Source: Oceaniferula flava
GTDB lineage: Bacteria > Verrucomicrobiota > Verrucomicrobiia > Verrucomicrobiales > Akkermansiaceae
Length of the DNA stretch: 64,000 bases
Direction: 5' to 3'
NCBI RefSeq assembly: GCF_016811075.1
Contig: NZ_JAFBGL010000007.1
Span: forward strand, 124,001 to 188,000
Positions 45,101-54,054 of the stretch are shown here, piece by piece (position 1 is the first letter of the stretch; each line of letters starts with the position of its first letter). Under the pieces are notes generated by a model that saw nothing but the letters and a program-made list of their open reading frames with translations, made no database searches and was not told the origin of the DNA. Made by a program: the position numbers and the translations under genes.

Positions 45101-46098
45101 CGGTCCACGGCGGCGATGATGTGAGCTTCCATCGCGGAAACTCCACCCTGATTGGATCTAGCTTGCGCACCGTAGCCGACAACTACATCAATGGTGGTCC
45201 AGCCTGAGGTGTCAGCAGACTCCACAGGGGTCTCCTGCGAAACCAATTCAGGAGCCGGAACAATGGTGATTTCTTCGTCTCCGTGACTGCAGTTTGGACC
45301 ACAGGTATGCCCTTGATCTGCACCAGCGTTGTCTGCGGCTTCCGCACCCTCGTCCGCTTTACCACAGCGCCAGGGGATGCTGGCTACATCGAGTTCGCGC
45401 ACCATCATGTGTCCGTCCAGCAGGACACGGTATTCAAAGTGCTGATTCTTATCGTAGCGAGCTACGGTGCCATGCACGATGCCATCGTGGTAAACGATGT
45501 TGACCATACTCAGTTCCTCCCCTGCGATCTTGCCCATCAGTGAGTGGGTTTGCTCCGTGCGAGTGCGGATTTTTTCGATCTTGAGATCCAGCACTTCATT
45601 CCCGGGAGTAGGTGCAAGTAGATGGTTGCTCTCTCCATTAACAATACGGTCCAGTGATGCTGTATCGAGAACCATGCGTCTACTTTTCAGAGTGTGCGCA
45701 TCGATTTCCTGAGGCAGGAGCTCCTCACGACCATCGGCAGGAATCATCGCCATCACGGAAGGTCTACTATACCTGATCACATCCGGAATTTTGCGGGTAA
45801 CCGCTGTGCCGAACCGGCGCTGATGATCGGCGCCACGGATCACAGCTGGTCTGGGGCCGGGCCGACCGATTTTCCAAATTCCCCCTTTGTTCTCAACAGC
45901 ACGGACGGGAGCACGCCGGGTGACAACCATCCCATTTCGGTCTTGCCGCGTCGTTGCGGTATGGGATCGAGCTCGGGAATCGGCTCGAGAATTAGCATCT
46001 GCAGTAGAATCAGTCTGCTGAGTAAGCTGAAAACAGAGGAATGCTGTGATCAGAAACAGGATGACAAAGCACAGGTTACGGCGTGAATACAGTTTCAT
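42169..46098 (-). CDS. Large secreted metzincin protease with Kre9-type and MAM-like domains
   Basis: 1309 residues from the ATG at 46098 (MKLYSRRNLCFVILFLITAF); an ATG at 46137 in frame gives 13 more residues. A signal/membrane segment is followed by a pro-region of 250 residues ending in a Cys/His-rich stretch (RCGKADE...CGPNCSH), then a reprolysin-like catalytic domain: HELGHNLGARH (first His about residue 439) with the Met-turn TIMAYSN. Downstream are three Ig-like repeats of the Ser-Thr-rich/Kre9 kind (LNTPIGGETWTRNTVQNITW, VSPNGSESWVRGDSKPITW) and two similar concanavalin-like modules (ENLDTDPGFTASGVFEFG, ENLDTDPGYTASGEFEYG). Probable role: extracellular protein digestion. Promoter at 46238-46277. 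Confidence 0.88.
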   Translation of the reverse strand: MKLYSRRNLCFVILFLITAFLCFQLTQQTDSTADANSRADSRARSHTATTRQDRNGMVVTRRAPVRAVENKGGIWKIGRPGPRPAVIRGADHQRRFGTAVTRKIPDVIRYSRPSVMAMIPADGREELLPQEIDAHTLKSRRMVLDTASLDRIVNGESNHLLAPTPGNEVLDLKIEKIRTRTEQTHSLMGKIAGEELSMVNIVYHDGIVHGTVARYDKNQHFEYRVLLDGHMMVRELDVASIPWRCGKADEGAEAADNAGADQGHTCGPNCSHGDEEITIVPAPELVSQETPVESADTSGWTTIDVVVGYGAQARSNQGGVSAMEAHIIAAVDRMTNAFANSQVTSTELMLLGTIEDPSYAFPGDDAGDMGSVDELGDLSDGNDGKLDDVTDYATTLGADLIAFVCDASQGNTAGIANRPGRYSICARTAMSSSSFTFSHELGHNLGARHSWGDSDDTTTNTSRFGLRFEGSGGNRYRTIMAYSNSPSYSTSRIPHYANTNVLYDGTPTGLADGSNQTGNGDIDPVYISGGFDGSNPSLGARNGEMFLVQSGNNGAVYASNRATRTALDVTSPTLGLQWAAGSTQTISFTGGDMDYTADIDLYQGGVFQYKIADDIEAIDHNYSWTIPLAQDGGNNFTIRVTLNHKDDPVSSYAESLNFVIQGTNDLILNTPIGGETWTRNTVQNITWSSSYGGNVSIEYIKGGGSPVTIVASTPDDGTYEWTIPYDFPTDTDYIIRVTSDVSPFDSSQSAASFSIVAPSNTILSENLDTDPGFTASGVFEFGAPGGSNDADSANTGTNIYDTDLDDTAYSPSTLTTQAIDCSNHTNIMLEFYAHVFVYSGYTVSFEISTDGSNWSTLYSEDGMEARNWSRYSYDITSVASGESTVYVRWAMSGGGSQWTGGGLAIDDITITGDFIPADDVSLVSPNGSESWVRGDSKPITWVSSMSGNVDIELFKGGVSAGMIATETANDGQFNWLLPTSLTAGSDYSVRITSTTQASRTDESDSDFQIVIPGGAFYTENLDTDPGYTASGEFEYGSPSGNNRPSSAQSGSNMYDTILDSTSYFTGSLRSVAIDCSSYENVSLQFWSHIYITSNYQIVFEVSNDNSTWHNLYTSSGVITNNSWVQRDYDISDWADGKSAVYIRWSMNNPTETYSPYNGGGLAIDDISLSGDFIPSQPTYDSWAAGPGVEVDSNGDGVQNGIAWVLGAASPATSATSILPTVDNTSEPDYMIFNYRRADVAHDALNTTIEVEYGSDLLGWTTAVHDNDNVKISVDDDFYGTGIDRVQVKLKQSLGAEDRLFCRLRVTVDE

Positions 46099-46634
46099 TG
46101 ATTGATTTCTAGGGGTTTGCAGTGTGCTGGGTTTCATTGAGAATGACTGGTCGCATAAGGAAAAAATGCAGGGTCACCTCTCTCCTGAGTCGATGATGGA
46201 ACATGATATATGCTTCATGTATTTATATTCAACAGCTGCTAATATAGTTTCCTCCACCGCTGTTCCAAGGAGATTCTTCTAACGACATGGCCGAGGGGAA
46301 AATGAGTGCAGAAACAAATGGCGCTTCCTTTTGCGAATTTTCAATGGCGCAGGGGGACGGAAAGCCAGCCAATGGTCTAGCACTGTGAAAAAACAACCGT
46401 CTCCGAATCACGGCAAGGATGATCCACCTCCACGGAAAAGGTCTTCATCCTTAGACTAGGGCGTCCGACACCTGACAGTCACAAAGGGTGAAGCTGATCC
46501 GTAGCTATTCGTCCACCCGGATGAGAAAAGTCGCCTTGCAAAGCGACTCCAGTTGAACATGAATATCTTCCAGTGCCTCTACTCAGACGCTGTGTGACAC
46601 ACTCCCAGACCAGAATTCACATAACCTCCATCCC
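46099..46634. other. Intergenic region, divergent promoters
   Basis: About 530 bases between the protease and the SHD1-type gene. It holds the element at 46238-46277. Small frames on the minus strand (46229-46411) cover that element and have no protein-like content. Confidence 0.5.
46238..46277 (-). promoter_or_regulatory. Shared 40-base promoter element, copy 2
   Basis: Minus strand TTGGAA, 16 bases, TATATT (46246-46241), 142 bases before the protease ATG at 46098. The block is 29/40 identical to 25935-25974. Confidence 0.6.
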
Positions 46635-47624
46635 ATGAAACTCCTCAGCCTCGCCATTTATCTGTTAGTGACCTCTTTCTGTTTTGCCGAAGTGCCTAAT
46701 GAAGCCAAGGAGATGAGGACATGGACGTCCACCAAGGGGACTACCATCTGGGGACAGTTGGTCTCTATGAACGGTCAGTCAGTCACTCTACGAACCGACC
46801 AAGGCAGGGAAATCAACGTTCTGAAAAATCAGCTATCAGCAAAAGACCTCCACCACCTCAATCTAACCGCGCTACAGTCCAAACCTCTCCTGGTAGCCTA
46901 TGACCGTCACTTGGGCTCCTCGGGAATCTACTCAGGTGGCGCACGACGTTATTTGGAGATCCTTGGGAAGATGCATCACATCGAGCTCACTACTTACAAA
47001 GACCCTGGCCACGGTCTAGATGACGAGATTGGAAAAATTACACAGCACTTCGAACAACACCCCGGGTCAAAGCACGTTATGGTCATGTGCGCGCCCGTGA
47101 ATCTTTTGAACTCTCGCAAGGAATTGGCGAACGATAAGAAGAATTTCCTCAGTCGTATCAAGAAGTGGGAGGCGTATGCAAAAACTCATCACGTGGAACT
47201 TCTGATGATCCACCCTTCCGGAACAAACCCACCTGAGCTGTATAAGAAAGAACCCGATGATTCCAAACCTGTCATCGTTCCTCCTAGCAAAGAAGACAAG
47301 AAGGTGCGCCGATTTATCGAAGGTCTGGATCAATGGAAAATCGTCCCTGTCTACGAAGTGCGCGAGGCCTGCCTCCAGCTCGACCCCATGTGGCAAACTG
47401 CATGGTCTGGAGGCCACCATCCTAGGTTCATGACTGAGACAGTGACCTTTTCGGTCATCACAGGGAAAGTCCCCTCATTAACCAAGTTCAAACAATTCGA
47501 TCACTTGCTCGGAGCCAGAACATCGGTCCCGAACCGCTTCCAAAACCTACAAAACATCCCCGACCAAGGGCTACGAGATTTAGAAAAGGCTGTTGGCGGA
47601 ATATTAGATGGGAGTCGAGATTGA
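46635..47624 (+). CDS. Secreted protein with SHD1-like N-terminal domain
   Basis: 329 residues. Signal peptide about 1-18. Residues 25-75 (MRTWTSTKGTTIWGQLVSMNGQSVTLRTDQGREINVLKNQLSAKDLHHL) match the SHD1 fold common in Planctomycetes/Verrucomicrobia exported proteins. The remaining 250 residues alternate strands and helices (KPLLVAYDRHLG, SKHVMVMCAPVNLL, HHVELLMIHPSG) in a Rossmann-like order and might be a hydrolase of the SGNH type; catalytic residues are not evident. Function unknown. Confidence 0.75.
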   Translation: MKLLSLAIYLLVTSFCFAEVPNEAKEMRTWTSTKGTTIWGQLVSMNGQSVTLRTDQGREINVLKNQLSAKDLHHLNLTALQSKPLLVAYDRHLGSSGIYSGGARRYLEILGKMHHIELTTYKDPGHGLDDEIGKITQHFEQHPGSKHVMVMCAPVNLLNSRKELANDKKNFLSRIKKWEAYAKTHHVELLMIHPSGTNPPELYKKEPDDSKPVIVPPSKEDKKVRRFIEGLDQWKIVPVYEVREACLQLDPMWQTAWSGGHHPRFMTETVTFSVITGKVPSLTKFKQFDHLLGARTSVPNRFQNLQNIPDQGLRDLEKAVGGILDGSRD

Positions 47625-48064
47625 TGATTTCAGTGACCTGTCTTTGGCGTAACAAGGAGACTATGAGTCACATCTATGTCTAACACCCTTACGAGCGATA
47701 AGTAGCCAATACAGCGAATCTTTTCCTGACCCCTTTTTGCTAAAGACAGACAGATGAACAGATGAAAGGTCCGTCTCTTAGTTCGATTCATTAGTCCACC
47801 ATTTTGGAACCTCATTCGCCAATCCTTTCTCTGTCTACTCCCATGAGTAACCCCTTCAGACATCTTTGACATTGTGTCTTAGAGACTAAGAAGCATGTGG
47901 CCCAAGTGCTTCCGACATTTAAAACTCTTGTGCTGATTCCCCCCATAGTTTTTTTTACGGTTCGCTTCAGAGATATTGATTTTTTGGAGCTCTTAGACAT
48001 CAGGCATGCCTGTCTATTCTGCCGGGTATCTGTGGTGTAGCTCTTCACACAACCAAAAATAACA
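47625..48064. other. Intergenic region
   Basis: 440 bases. Two minus-strand frames (47630-47872, 47812-48048) have no signal, domain or composition typical of this genome and look spurious. Nothing else found. Confidence 0.45.
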
Positions 48065-48715
48065 ATGCACTTAAATATCCAAAAATCGCGCTGTCTACTC
48101 GCCTCATTTGCTTGTGCGCTCTTAAGCAGCTCTAGTCTCCATGCTGTAGTTCAGTTCACCTATGCTCAGGTGGGAGATGACGTCGTGTTAACCGCATCCG
48201 GAAGCTATGATAATTTGACCGGTCTCACAATCTCTTCGACCGGAGGCGTTCCAACCGTTTCCATATCTTACCCTGCCGGTTCAGATACTTATTTCTACTC
48301 AGGAGCGGTGGGTGGAAGCGGTGACGTTGTAAGAGTATTAGATTTCACCCTGAATCGCATAGACGATTCGGTGATAGCAACTTCTGCTCCCACTGTGGTT
48401 TTTATGGAGGCTGACAGTACCGGTATCGTCGGGACAGGCGCAACCCATGCTCGTTTAAGTACTAGTGGAAGCATTAGATTATACCTGCCATACGATAATA
48501 TTAATGAACTACCCTATGAATCCGTATCCTACTCCGGCACCTCCATTTGGGAGGATACGACCTTAGAAGATCTCGGGATGTCCACAGGCAGCTACGAAAT
48601 CCGCTGGGACTCCGGGAACCAGGGGATCAATATGACTGTTGTGCCGGAGCCATCATCCACAGCCTTGTTAGGCATGAGCGCAATCGCCCTCTTCACCCGT
48701 CGCCGCAGGAAATAG
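48065..48715 (+). CDS. PEP-CTERM sorting domain protein
   Basis: 216 residues: signal peptide (about 1-27, LLSSSSLHAV), a beta-rich domain (FTYAQVGDDVVLTASGSYDNLTGL) in which GDDVV/TASGSYD repeats suggest a fold seen in other PEP-CTERM proteins, then VPEPSSTALLGM, helix and TRRRRK. No catalytic motif. Confidence 0.85.
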   Translation: MHLNIQKSRCLLASFACALLSSSSLHAVVQFTYAQVGDDVVLTASGSYDNLTGLTISSTGGVPTVSISYPAGSDTYFYSGAVGGSGDVVRVLDFTLNRIDDSVIATSAPTVVFMEADSTGIVGTGATHARLSTSGSIRLYLPYDNINELPYESVSYSGTSIWEDTTLEDLGMSTGSYEIRWDSGNQGINMTVVPEPSSTALLGMSAIALFTRRRRK

Positions 48716-48748
48716 CCGGAGGCCTAAGCTAATCCTGATCACTTAGAC

Positions 48749-48777
48749 CAGCGCAGACTCTTCCGGAGTCTGCGCTG
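48749..48777. terminator. Terminator hairpin between convergent genes
   Basis: Perfect 12-bp stem CAGCGCAGACTC / GAGTCTGCGCTG with a five-base loop; T-rich sequence follows on the plus strand (TATTGTTT). Probably serves both the PEP-CTERM gene and the gene at 48784. Confidence 0.85.
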
Positions 48778-48783
48778 TATTGT

Positions 48784-49482
48784 TTAGGGGACCCTGGTCG
48801 CGTCCTCCCAGAAGGGCATGCGCGGTAGAGTCTGCGCGGTAGCGTCCAGGGGCGGTAGGGTCTGTCCCTTAATACGCGGGTAATCAGCAGTTCCAATGCT
48901 GGCGATGAGTTTGAGCGTGCTGATGGATGAGCTAGATGCAGAGCGGAGGTAGTTCAGGCCGTCTTCGTTGAAGGTAAATTGAATGGAGGAGCCGGCATCA
49001 GAAGGCATGATCTGAGTGGCGGCGAAGATGTTGCCAGTTAGAAGATCGGGTGGCAGTGCGTCTGGATAGGCTGACTGGAAGTTGCTGGTGTCGAAATCGG
49101 AGAGTCTTATATCGATGGTTTGAGTTGAAGTAGGGGCACTTCCTGCCAGACCGTTGGCAGGAAGGGTGAGATTGAGGGTAGCTTGATGGATGTTCTCCGG
49201 CAGGGAGGTGATATCAAACTCGAAGAAGCCGTAGCTAAAATTGCCTTGGCTGGTGGAGATGGTTGCTCCGTTCGGCGCTTGACCTACGGTTACGGTGCTA
49301 GTTACTCCGGTGGAGTATGCACCTGGGGTGAAGTCGACCGAACCGCTGAAGACTCGCTCTCCTGGGAAGGTGGGCGGAGGTTCGTTCTCGCTTTCAAGGG
49401 AGATGGAGCCAACCGTGGCAGGGGCTAATGTTGTGGCCGCGTTGAGGGGGAGAACTAGTGTAAGGATGGTCAGATATTTCAT
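48784..49482 (-). CDS. Secreted protein with DNRLRE-like domain, no PEP-CTERM tail
   Basis: 232 residues with a short signal (MKYLTILTLVLPLNAATTLA). The central part FSYGFFEFDITSLPENIHQATLNLTLP resembles DNRLRE domains (a propeptide- or surface-type beta-sandwich also guessed at in the FecR-like protein at 14.7 kb). Unlike its many secreted neighbours it lacks a PEP-CTERM signal; its C-terminus (DATAQTLPRMPFWEDATRVP) is plain. It could have lost the tail; no frameshifted PEP motif is visible within 60 bases of the stop. Confidence 0.7.
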   Translation of the reverse strand: MKYLTILTLVLPLNAATTLAPATVGSISLESENEPPPTFPGERVFSGSVDFTPGAYSTGVTSTVTVGQAPNGATISTSQGNFSYGFFEFDITSLPENIHQATLNLTLPANGLAGSAPTSTQTIDIRLSDFDTSNFQSAYPDALPPDLLTGNIFAATQIMPSDAGSSIQFTFNEDGLNYLRSASSSSISTLKLIASIGTADYPRIKGQTLPPLDATAQTLPRMPFWEDATRVP

Positions 49483-49843
49483 TCGACTCGAGTGATAAAG
49501 GGTGCGTGCCTTTATAACAATGATACGGCAAAAGGTCTAAGTGCCGCGCATGTTGTAGTAAACTATGGCTGCAATGAGGACGAGACAAATGATGCCAAGA
49601 ATGATCCTACCGGACTTTTCTCAGCTGCTTTACAAACGATTCCGCAGAGTGGGCACCCGCTATGATCGACGCGCTGAAAGCTAAATATCCTTCGTATGTC
49701 TAGCTTCCTTAATGGATTGGATCAGATAATCAATTTGTCCACACGGCCTAGGATATCTTCAGATTATAAAAAAGTTACACCAGGCTCGTGAAGACAATTT
49801 AGATTGACAACCTAACAGGTATTATTTATTTAATATAATTAAT
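49483..49843. other. Island border region
   Basis: 360 bases with the transposase remnant at 49610-49729. The last 90 bases (49754-49843) are very AT-rich and probably carry the promoter of the TIR gene. Confidence 0.6.
49610..49729 (+). pseudogene. Decayed C-terminal fragment of an IS5-type transposase
   Basis: Translation of 49622-49729 gives QLLYKRFRRVGTRYDRRAES, a stop at 49682, then ISFVCLASLMDWIR and another stop. This matches the C-terminal signature of IS5-family transposases (KRFRR.ATRYDK.A..FLAFV.LA..M.W.R). Only about 35 residues survive and one internal stop is present, so it is a remnant. It sits at the left border of the TIR island. Confidence 0.75.
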
Positions 49844-52800
49844 ATGTCATCTTCAGCTAAAAAATACTGGGCTTTTATATCCTATCGACATTCTGACAAT
49901 AAAGAGTTAGATCGTGACTGGGCATCTTGGTTGCATAAATCTATAGAGACTTATGATGTACCAGCCGAGCTAATTGGAACAAAAAATGACCACGGTGATA
50001 TTATACCTGACCGCATTTATCCAGTGTTTCGAGATGAAGAATCGCTGCCAGCAAACTCTAATCTGGATGATTCTATTACCGCGGCCCTTAATAACTCACG
50101 ATTTCTCGTCGCTCTCTGTTCGCCCCGCGCCGTAGAGAGCAAATATGTCGCTCAAGAGATTGAACATTTTAAAAACACAGATAAAGGAGACCGAATAATC
50201 GGAGGAATAATAGCAGGTGAACCTGGACACCCTATAAACGAATGCTTCCCCGAACCCATTCGTAAGATAGCAAACAAAAATGGTGAACACATCGAACCTA
50301 TTGCGGCCGACTTCCGTCTACTAGATGGCTCCGAAGGCTACACCTCTGCCGAATCTTACAAAAAGCTAATCCTAAAAAATCTACCAAAAAAAGAAGCTCT
50401 CAAAAAGGCTGATCAATATGAAGAACGTCTTCAGTTGATGAAATTAAAAATCATAGCTGGTATACTAGGTGTCCCTTTAGAAACGATACGCGACAGAGAT
50501 AAGGCATATCAACTACTCAAAGCAAAGAAGAGACAGAAAGTTTTAGTATCTGTAATCACTGCTATTTCTCTACTAGCTATTGCTGCTGGATACTTTGGGT
50601 ATCTTAATGAGAAAAATGCAGAGTTAGCTGAGGAACAGAGAGATAATGCCCAAGAAAAAGAAACTCAAGCCAGAAAGAACCTAGCTAGATCAGATTTTCT
50701 TTTAGCTTATGAAAATTGGCAAAAACGTAGCTATAAAACCAGTCTAGCTTATCTTACACGCTCACTACAGAACAACCCAAAAGATATCGAGGCTGCTCAA
50801 TTCGCTTGGTCCATCGTTAACCGAGGAGGTGTTTATTTTCCGAATCAATGTGTTGCATTCGATAATTCCCTCATAGGAGGGGTTTTCAGTAAGACAGCAG
50901 ACTCAGTTACTGCTATTGACAATTCGGGCTCTGTTTTCGCAAAGGATATCGTCACGGGTAACCAAAAAGAAATAATACAGTTCAAGCTACCTAAAGATGA
51001 AGATGCTTATCTTGTCGCTGCAAAATCTAGCGACTCTCAGCGTCTCAATATCCTAACCGAGAATAATTCTATAGCAATCGATACAGAAACATTTAAGCCA
51101 TTCCAAATTGACCAAGATAAAAAAAGTGAAAGCCTTGAAAGTTTAAAAATAGATGAAATCTTAGAAGAGTTTGAATCAACTGAGGAACTTGAATCTGATA
51201 AAATAGTCGATGGATATGCCACTGACGGCGTTCTCACTATACTTGATATTCCATCAAACCATCAGGAAAATTTTTCTAAATACTTTAAACAGTCTAAAGG
51301 TAACGACATAATCTTGAAATCTGTCAGCACTTCAAGATTTGGATCCACCTTAATATTACTTAATGAAAAACAATTTGGATGGCTAGATGGACGACCAGTA
51401 TACAAATACCACTATGCGAAATCACAACAAGTGCTATTCATTGAGAGGGAGGGGTACTACGGGTCTAATAGCATAGAAGCTTTGATCATGGGGGCTGATA
51501 AACCGTTCGTCGTTGATCTGTTTACTACATCTCCTGGTGATCCGATGACATTAGCCCTCTCGGCTGATCATAATTATTTCGCAATTCAACGAGGAAGTGA
51601 AGTTACAGTCATGCAAACAGCAAGCCTCAAAAAATGGCAAGGCTTTGAAAAAGGCAATGGTCGACGAGGATATGATGATTTCGTCCAAAATAGCGAAGGC
51701 ATCATATCTGTCAGTGGTGAGCTTCTTGATTTAAGTAATGTTAATAATGATAAAATGGGTAAATTACTTACGACTACAGGAGTATTCGAATTTAACCTCC
51801 AAAGCATTTCAATCGATAGAGAATGGCAGGTAGGCAACCCGAAAAATTATGAAGAGACTACATTCTATTCTATCTCAGGAGAGTTTGCTATTACAAGTTA
51901 TGGCAAAAATAAATCGATCTCAAAAATCAAGACCTCGAATTTCCCGACTAATGCGAATGACTCAGTGACTTTTCATGCTAAAGACTATCCATTCATAAAA
52001 GATCTAACTTACGATAATAGATTAGCAGCTGACGGTAGTTGGTTCATGGGGACAAATTTAGAAAGTGCTAACATTGTCGATCAAGATTCATACAAAATTT
52101 ATCTGTTCGACATCAATAAAAAAAAGGTGATTAACTACAGTACACATACCCGCCAAGAACTCCTTTGGGTCTCAGATTCAGAATCTTGGATGTTAAGAGC
52201 GAGGCGTATAAACAAAGAATCATATAAAATTGAATTGTTCACCGACATTAAAGATAAAGATTCGCTTATCACAATTCTACTTCCCAAAAAAATCACCGCC
52301 GCTCCTGATATATCAGTAACTGATAGTCATATATACCTGTCTTCTAATTCAGATCTTATTGAAATCCCTATCCAGCACCCAGCACAATTCCGAATGTTGA
52401 GCTTACAGGAATTCCAACAACTTTATGAAAATCTTGAAATAAAATATGATCAAACTCAGCAAATTTTTGTTCACGTGCCCAATAACCTCACTGAATCTAA
52501 AGCTATGAACGCGACTGGCCTAAGAGATGATGTCTTCGCACCTATTTACAACACACTCCACAAGGGACATAAAGGACTCAAATACTGTGAAATTTCTTCA
52601 GATTGGGCTGCTCGTGGTTCCGAGGGCCGCCTCATCATACTTTCAGACGATCAATCCAGAGTTTTAGACCACGGCTACAGCGGAATGAGTACGACAATGT
52701 CCGAAAATGGAGATGCAGCAGTGTCTTTATCTAATGAGAGACCCGCAATGATATGGTGTCCTACACCACGTGACTTAAATCATTATACAATGCTCCCAGA

Positions 52801-52945
52801 GTTACTACAGCATTTCTCAGGCTGCACTTTAGATCCGAATGGAAACCTACTAAATATTGGCTCACAATCTATAATGAATTCCAAGATCAGCACCCCATGT
52901 CGAAGCTGGAAGCAACTAGCAAAGCTACTGGGCTTTCAAAATTAG
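49844..52945 (+). CDS. TIR-TM-beta-propeller-like conflict protein
   Basis: 1033 residues. A TIR domain (about 6-160) opens with YWAFISYRHSDN and contains SPRAVESKYVAQEIEHF, where Glu105 is a candidate NADase catalytic residue. A charged helix (about 175-230) leads to one membrane helix (about 232-254), then a coiled coil (about 255-280), a TPR-like pair (YENWQKRSYKTSLAYLTRSLQNNPKD) and a long C-terminal region of weak beta-propeller character (SVTAIDNSGSVFAKD, HNYFAIQRGSEVTVMQT). The base composition is much more AT-rich than most of the window. TIR-TM-WD40 architectures are known among bacterial NAD-dependent immune or signalling effectors; here the C-terminal half would be the sensor. First gene of a likely three-gene set. 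Confidence 0.82.
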   Translation: MSSSAKKYWAFISYRHSDNKELDRDWASWLHKSIETYDVPAELIGTKNDHGDIIPDRIYPVFRDEESLPANSNLDDSITAALNNSRFLVALCSPRAVESKYVAQEIEHFKNTDKGDRIIGGIIAGEPGHPINECFPEPIRKIANKNGEHIEPIAADFRLLDGSEGYTSAESYKKLILKNLPKKEALKKADQYEERLQLMKLKIIAGILGVPLETIRDRDKAYQLLKAKKRQKVLVSVITAISLLAIAAGYFGYLNEKNAELAEEQRDNAQEKETQARKNLARSDFLLAYENWQKRSYKTSLAYLTRSLQNNPKDIEAAQFAWSIVNRGGVYFPNQCVAFDNSLIGGVFSKTADSVTAIDNSGSVFAKDIVTGNQKEIIQFKLPKDEDAYLVAAKSSDSQRLNILTENNSIAIDTETFKPFQIDQDKKSESLESLKIDEILEEFESTEELESDKIVDGYATDGVLTILDIPSNHQENFSKYFKQSKGNDIILKSVSTSRFGSTLILLNEKQFGWLDGRPVYKYHYAKSQQVLFIEREGYYGSNSIEALIMGADKPFVVDLFTTSPGDPMTLALSADHNYFAIQRGSEVTVMQTASLKKWQGFEKGNGRRGYDDFVQNSEGIISVSGELLDLSNVNNDKMGKLLTTTGVFEFNLQSISIDREWQVGNPKNYEETTFYSISGEFAITSYGKNKSISKIKTSNFPTNANDSVTFHAKDYPFIKDLTYDNRLAADGSWFMGTNLESANIVDQDSYKIYLFDINKKKVINYSTHTRQELLWVSDSESWMLRARRINKESYKIELFTDIKDKDSLITILLPKKITAAPDISVTDSHIYLSSNSDLIEIPIQHPAQFRMLSLQEFQQLYENLEIKYDQTQQIFVHVPNNLTESKAMNATGLRDDVFAPIYNTLHKGHKGLKYCEISSDWAARGSEGRLIILSDDQSRVLDHGYSGMSTTMSENGDAAVSLSNERPAMIWCPTPRDLNHYTMLPELLQHFSGCTLDPNGNLLNIGSQSIMNSKISTPCRSWKQLAKLLGFQN

Positions 52946-53073
52946 GCACTAGAACTAGGAGGCTTAAAAACTAATTTTTCACTCATCAACTTCGTTTCAA
53001 AATACACGATATAATATTTCACACTGTAAAACATCATGAATAAATCACAGTCATCTTCCACCTTTTTCATTAT

Positions 53074-54045
53074 ATGCCACACGTAACATTTATCCACGGA
53101 ATAGCTAACAAACCTGAAAAAAATATCCTTCTCAGGGACTGGAAAGATGCCTTCAAGGACGGCGACTTCAATCTCGCAGCGAAAGGAGTGACCACGTCTA
53201 TGGTATACTGGGCTGATGTTGTCTATCCTGACCCAGAGGAGCAAGCTAAAGCTTATGAGAGCGTGGGTGATGGCCTGGGTTTAGAAAATGATATACCTTC
53301 GCTTGAGCTGGGAGCTTCCACAACAGAGCACGAAATCGAGACAATGAAATCACTTGCTCTTAAGTTTGCCGCGCGGAATGGGGACTTCCGAGCCTTACTG
53401 GACGAGGAATTCTCCGAAGTTAATGGTGACGACGAGGAAGTAGACAAAAAGGTTTCTGATTTGGAGGCATTTGGACTGATCCCTAAGCCTGTTCGAAATC
53501 GAATCATGAAACGATTTCTGAAAGATGTTCATCTGTATCTTTTCAATAAAGATTACTCCCCTCGCCCAAGAGAGACTTATCGCGTCCGTGATCACATTCG
53601 CGGATTGTTTGTCGATCAATTGAAAGCAGATGCTAAATTGAATGCCAAACGGGGCGGCAAGCATATCGTGCTCAGCCACAGTATGGGGACTGTCATCGCT
53701 TATGACTGCTTGAAGAATGTGCCGGAGTGTCCACCGATTGACTCATTGTTTACTGTTGGCAGTCCTTTGGGTATCAGTGAAGTCCACGATGAACTAGGCC
53801 CTGGCTACTCCAAAGATAACGGCTTCCCTTCTGAAAGGGTTCGCCAAGAATGGGTTAACGTTTGTGACCGCTTTGATCCAGTCGCACTAGATGCAAAACT
53901 TTCAAATGATTATCGACTAAACGGGGATAAGGTGATCAGGGATATATCAGTTAGTAACTCGGGGCGATGGCGCCATAGTGCATGGAAATATTTTGGCCAG
54001 AATGATTTATGTTCTGCCCTCGCCAAGTCGTTGGAGATTCTTTAA
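53074..54045 (+). CDS. Alpha/beta hydrolase (lipase/esterase-like) in TIR island
   Basis: 323 residues, no signal peptide. Strand HVTFIHGIANKP opens the alpha/beta fold (oxyanion HG). The nucleophile elbow is SHSMGT with Ser203; candidates for the acid and base are Asp268 (in VCDRFDPVAL) and His301 (in GRWRHSAWKYF). Insertions between residues 60 and 180 form a lid of acidic and basic helices. It lies 128 bases after the TIR-TM gene and nine bases before the TPR-protease gene, so it is part of the same operon. A lipase effector that damages membranes is a plausible role, as inference. Confidence 0.78.
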   Translation: MPHVTFIHGIANKPEKNILLRDWKDAFKDGDFNLAAKGVTTSMVYWADVVYPDPEEQAKAYESVGDGLGLENDIPSLELGASTTEHEIETMKSLALKFAARNGDFRALLDEEFSEVNGDDEEVDKKVSDLEAFGLIPKPVRNRIMKRFLKDVHLYLFNKDYSPRPRETYRVRDHIRGLFVDQLKADAKLNAKRGGKHIVLSHSMGTVIAYDCLKNVPECPPIDSLFTVGSPLGISEVHDELGPGYSKDNGFPSERVRQEWVNVCDRFDPVALDAKLSNDYRLNGDKVIRDISVSNSGRWRHSAWKYFGQNDLCSALAKSLEIL

Positions 54046-54054
54046 ATTCATAAT

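Noticed and set aside
47630-48048. Two minus-strand frames of about 80 codons
   Set aside because: Composition unlike neighbours, no motif, no start context; probably noise.
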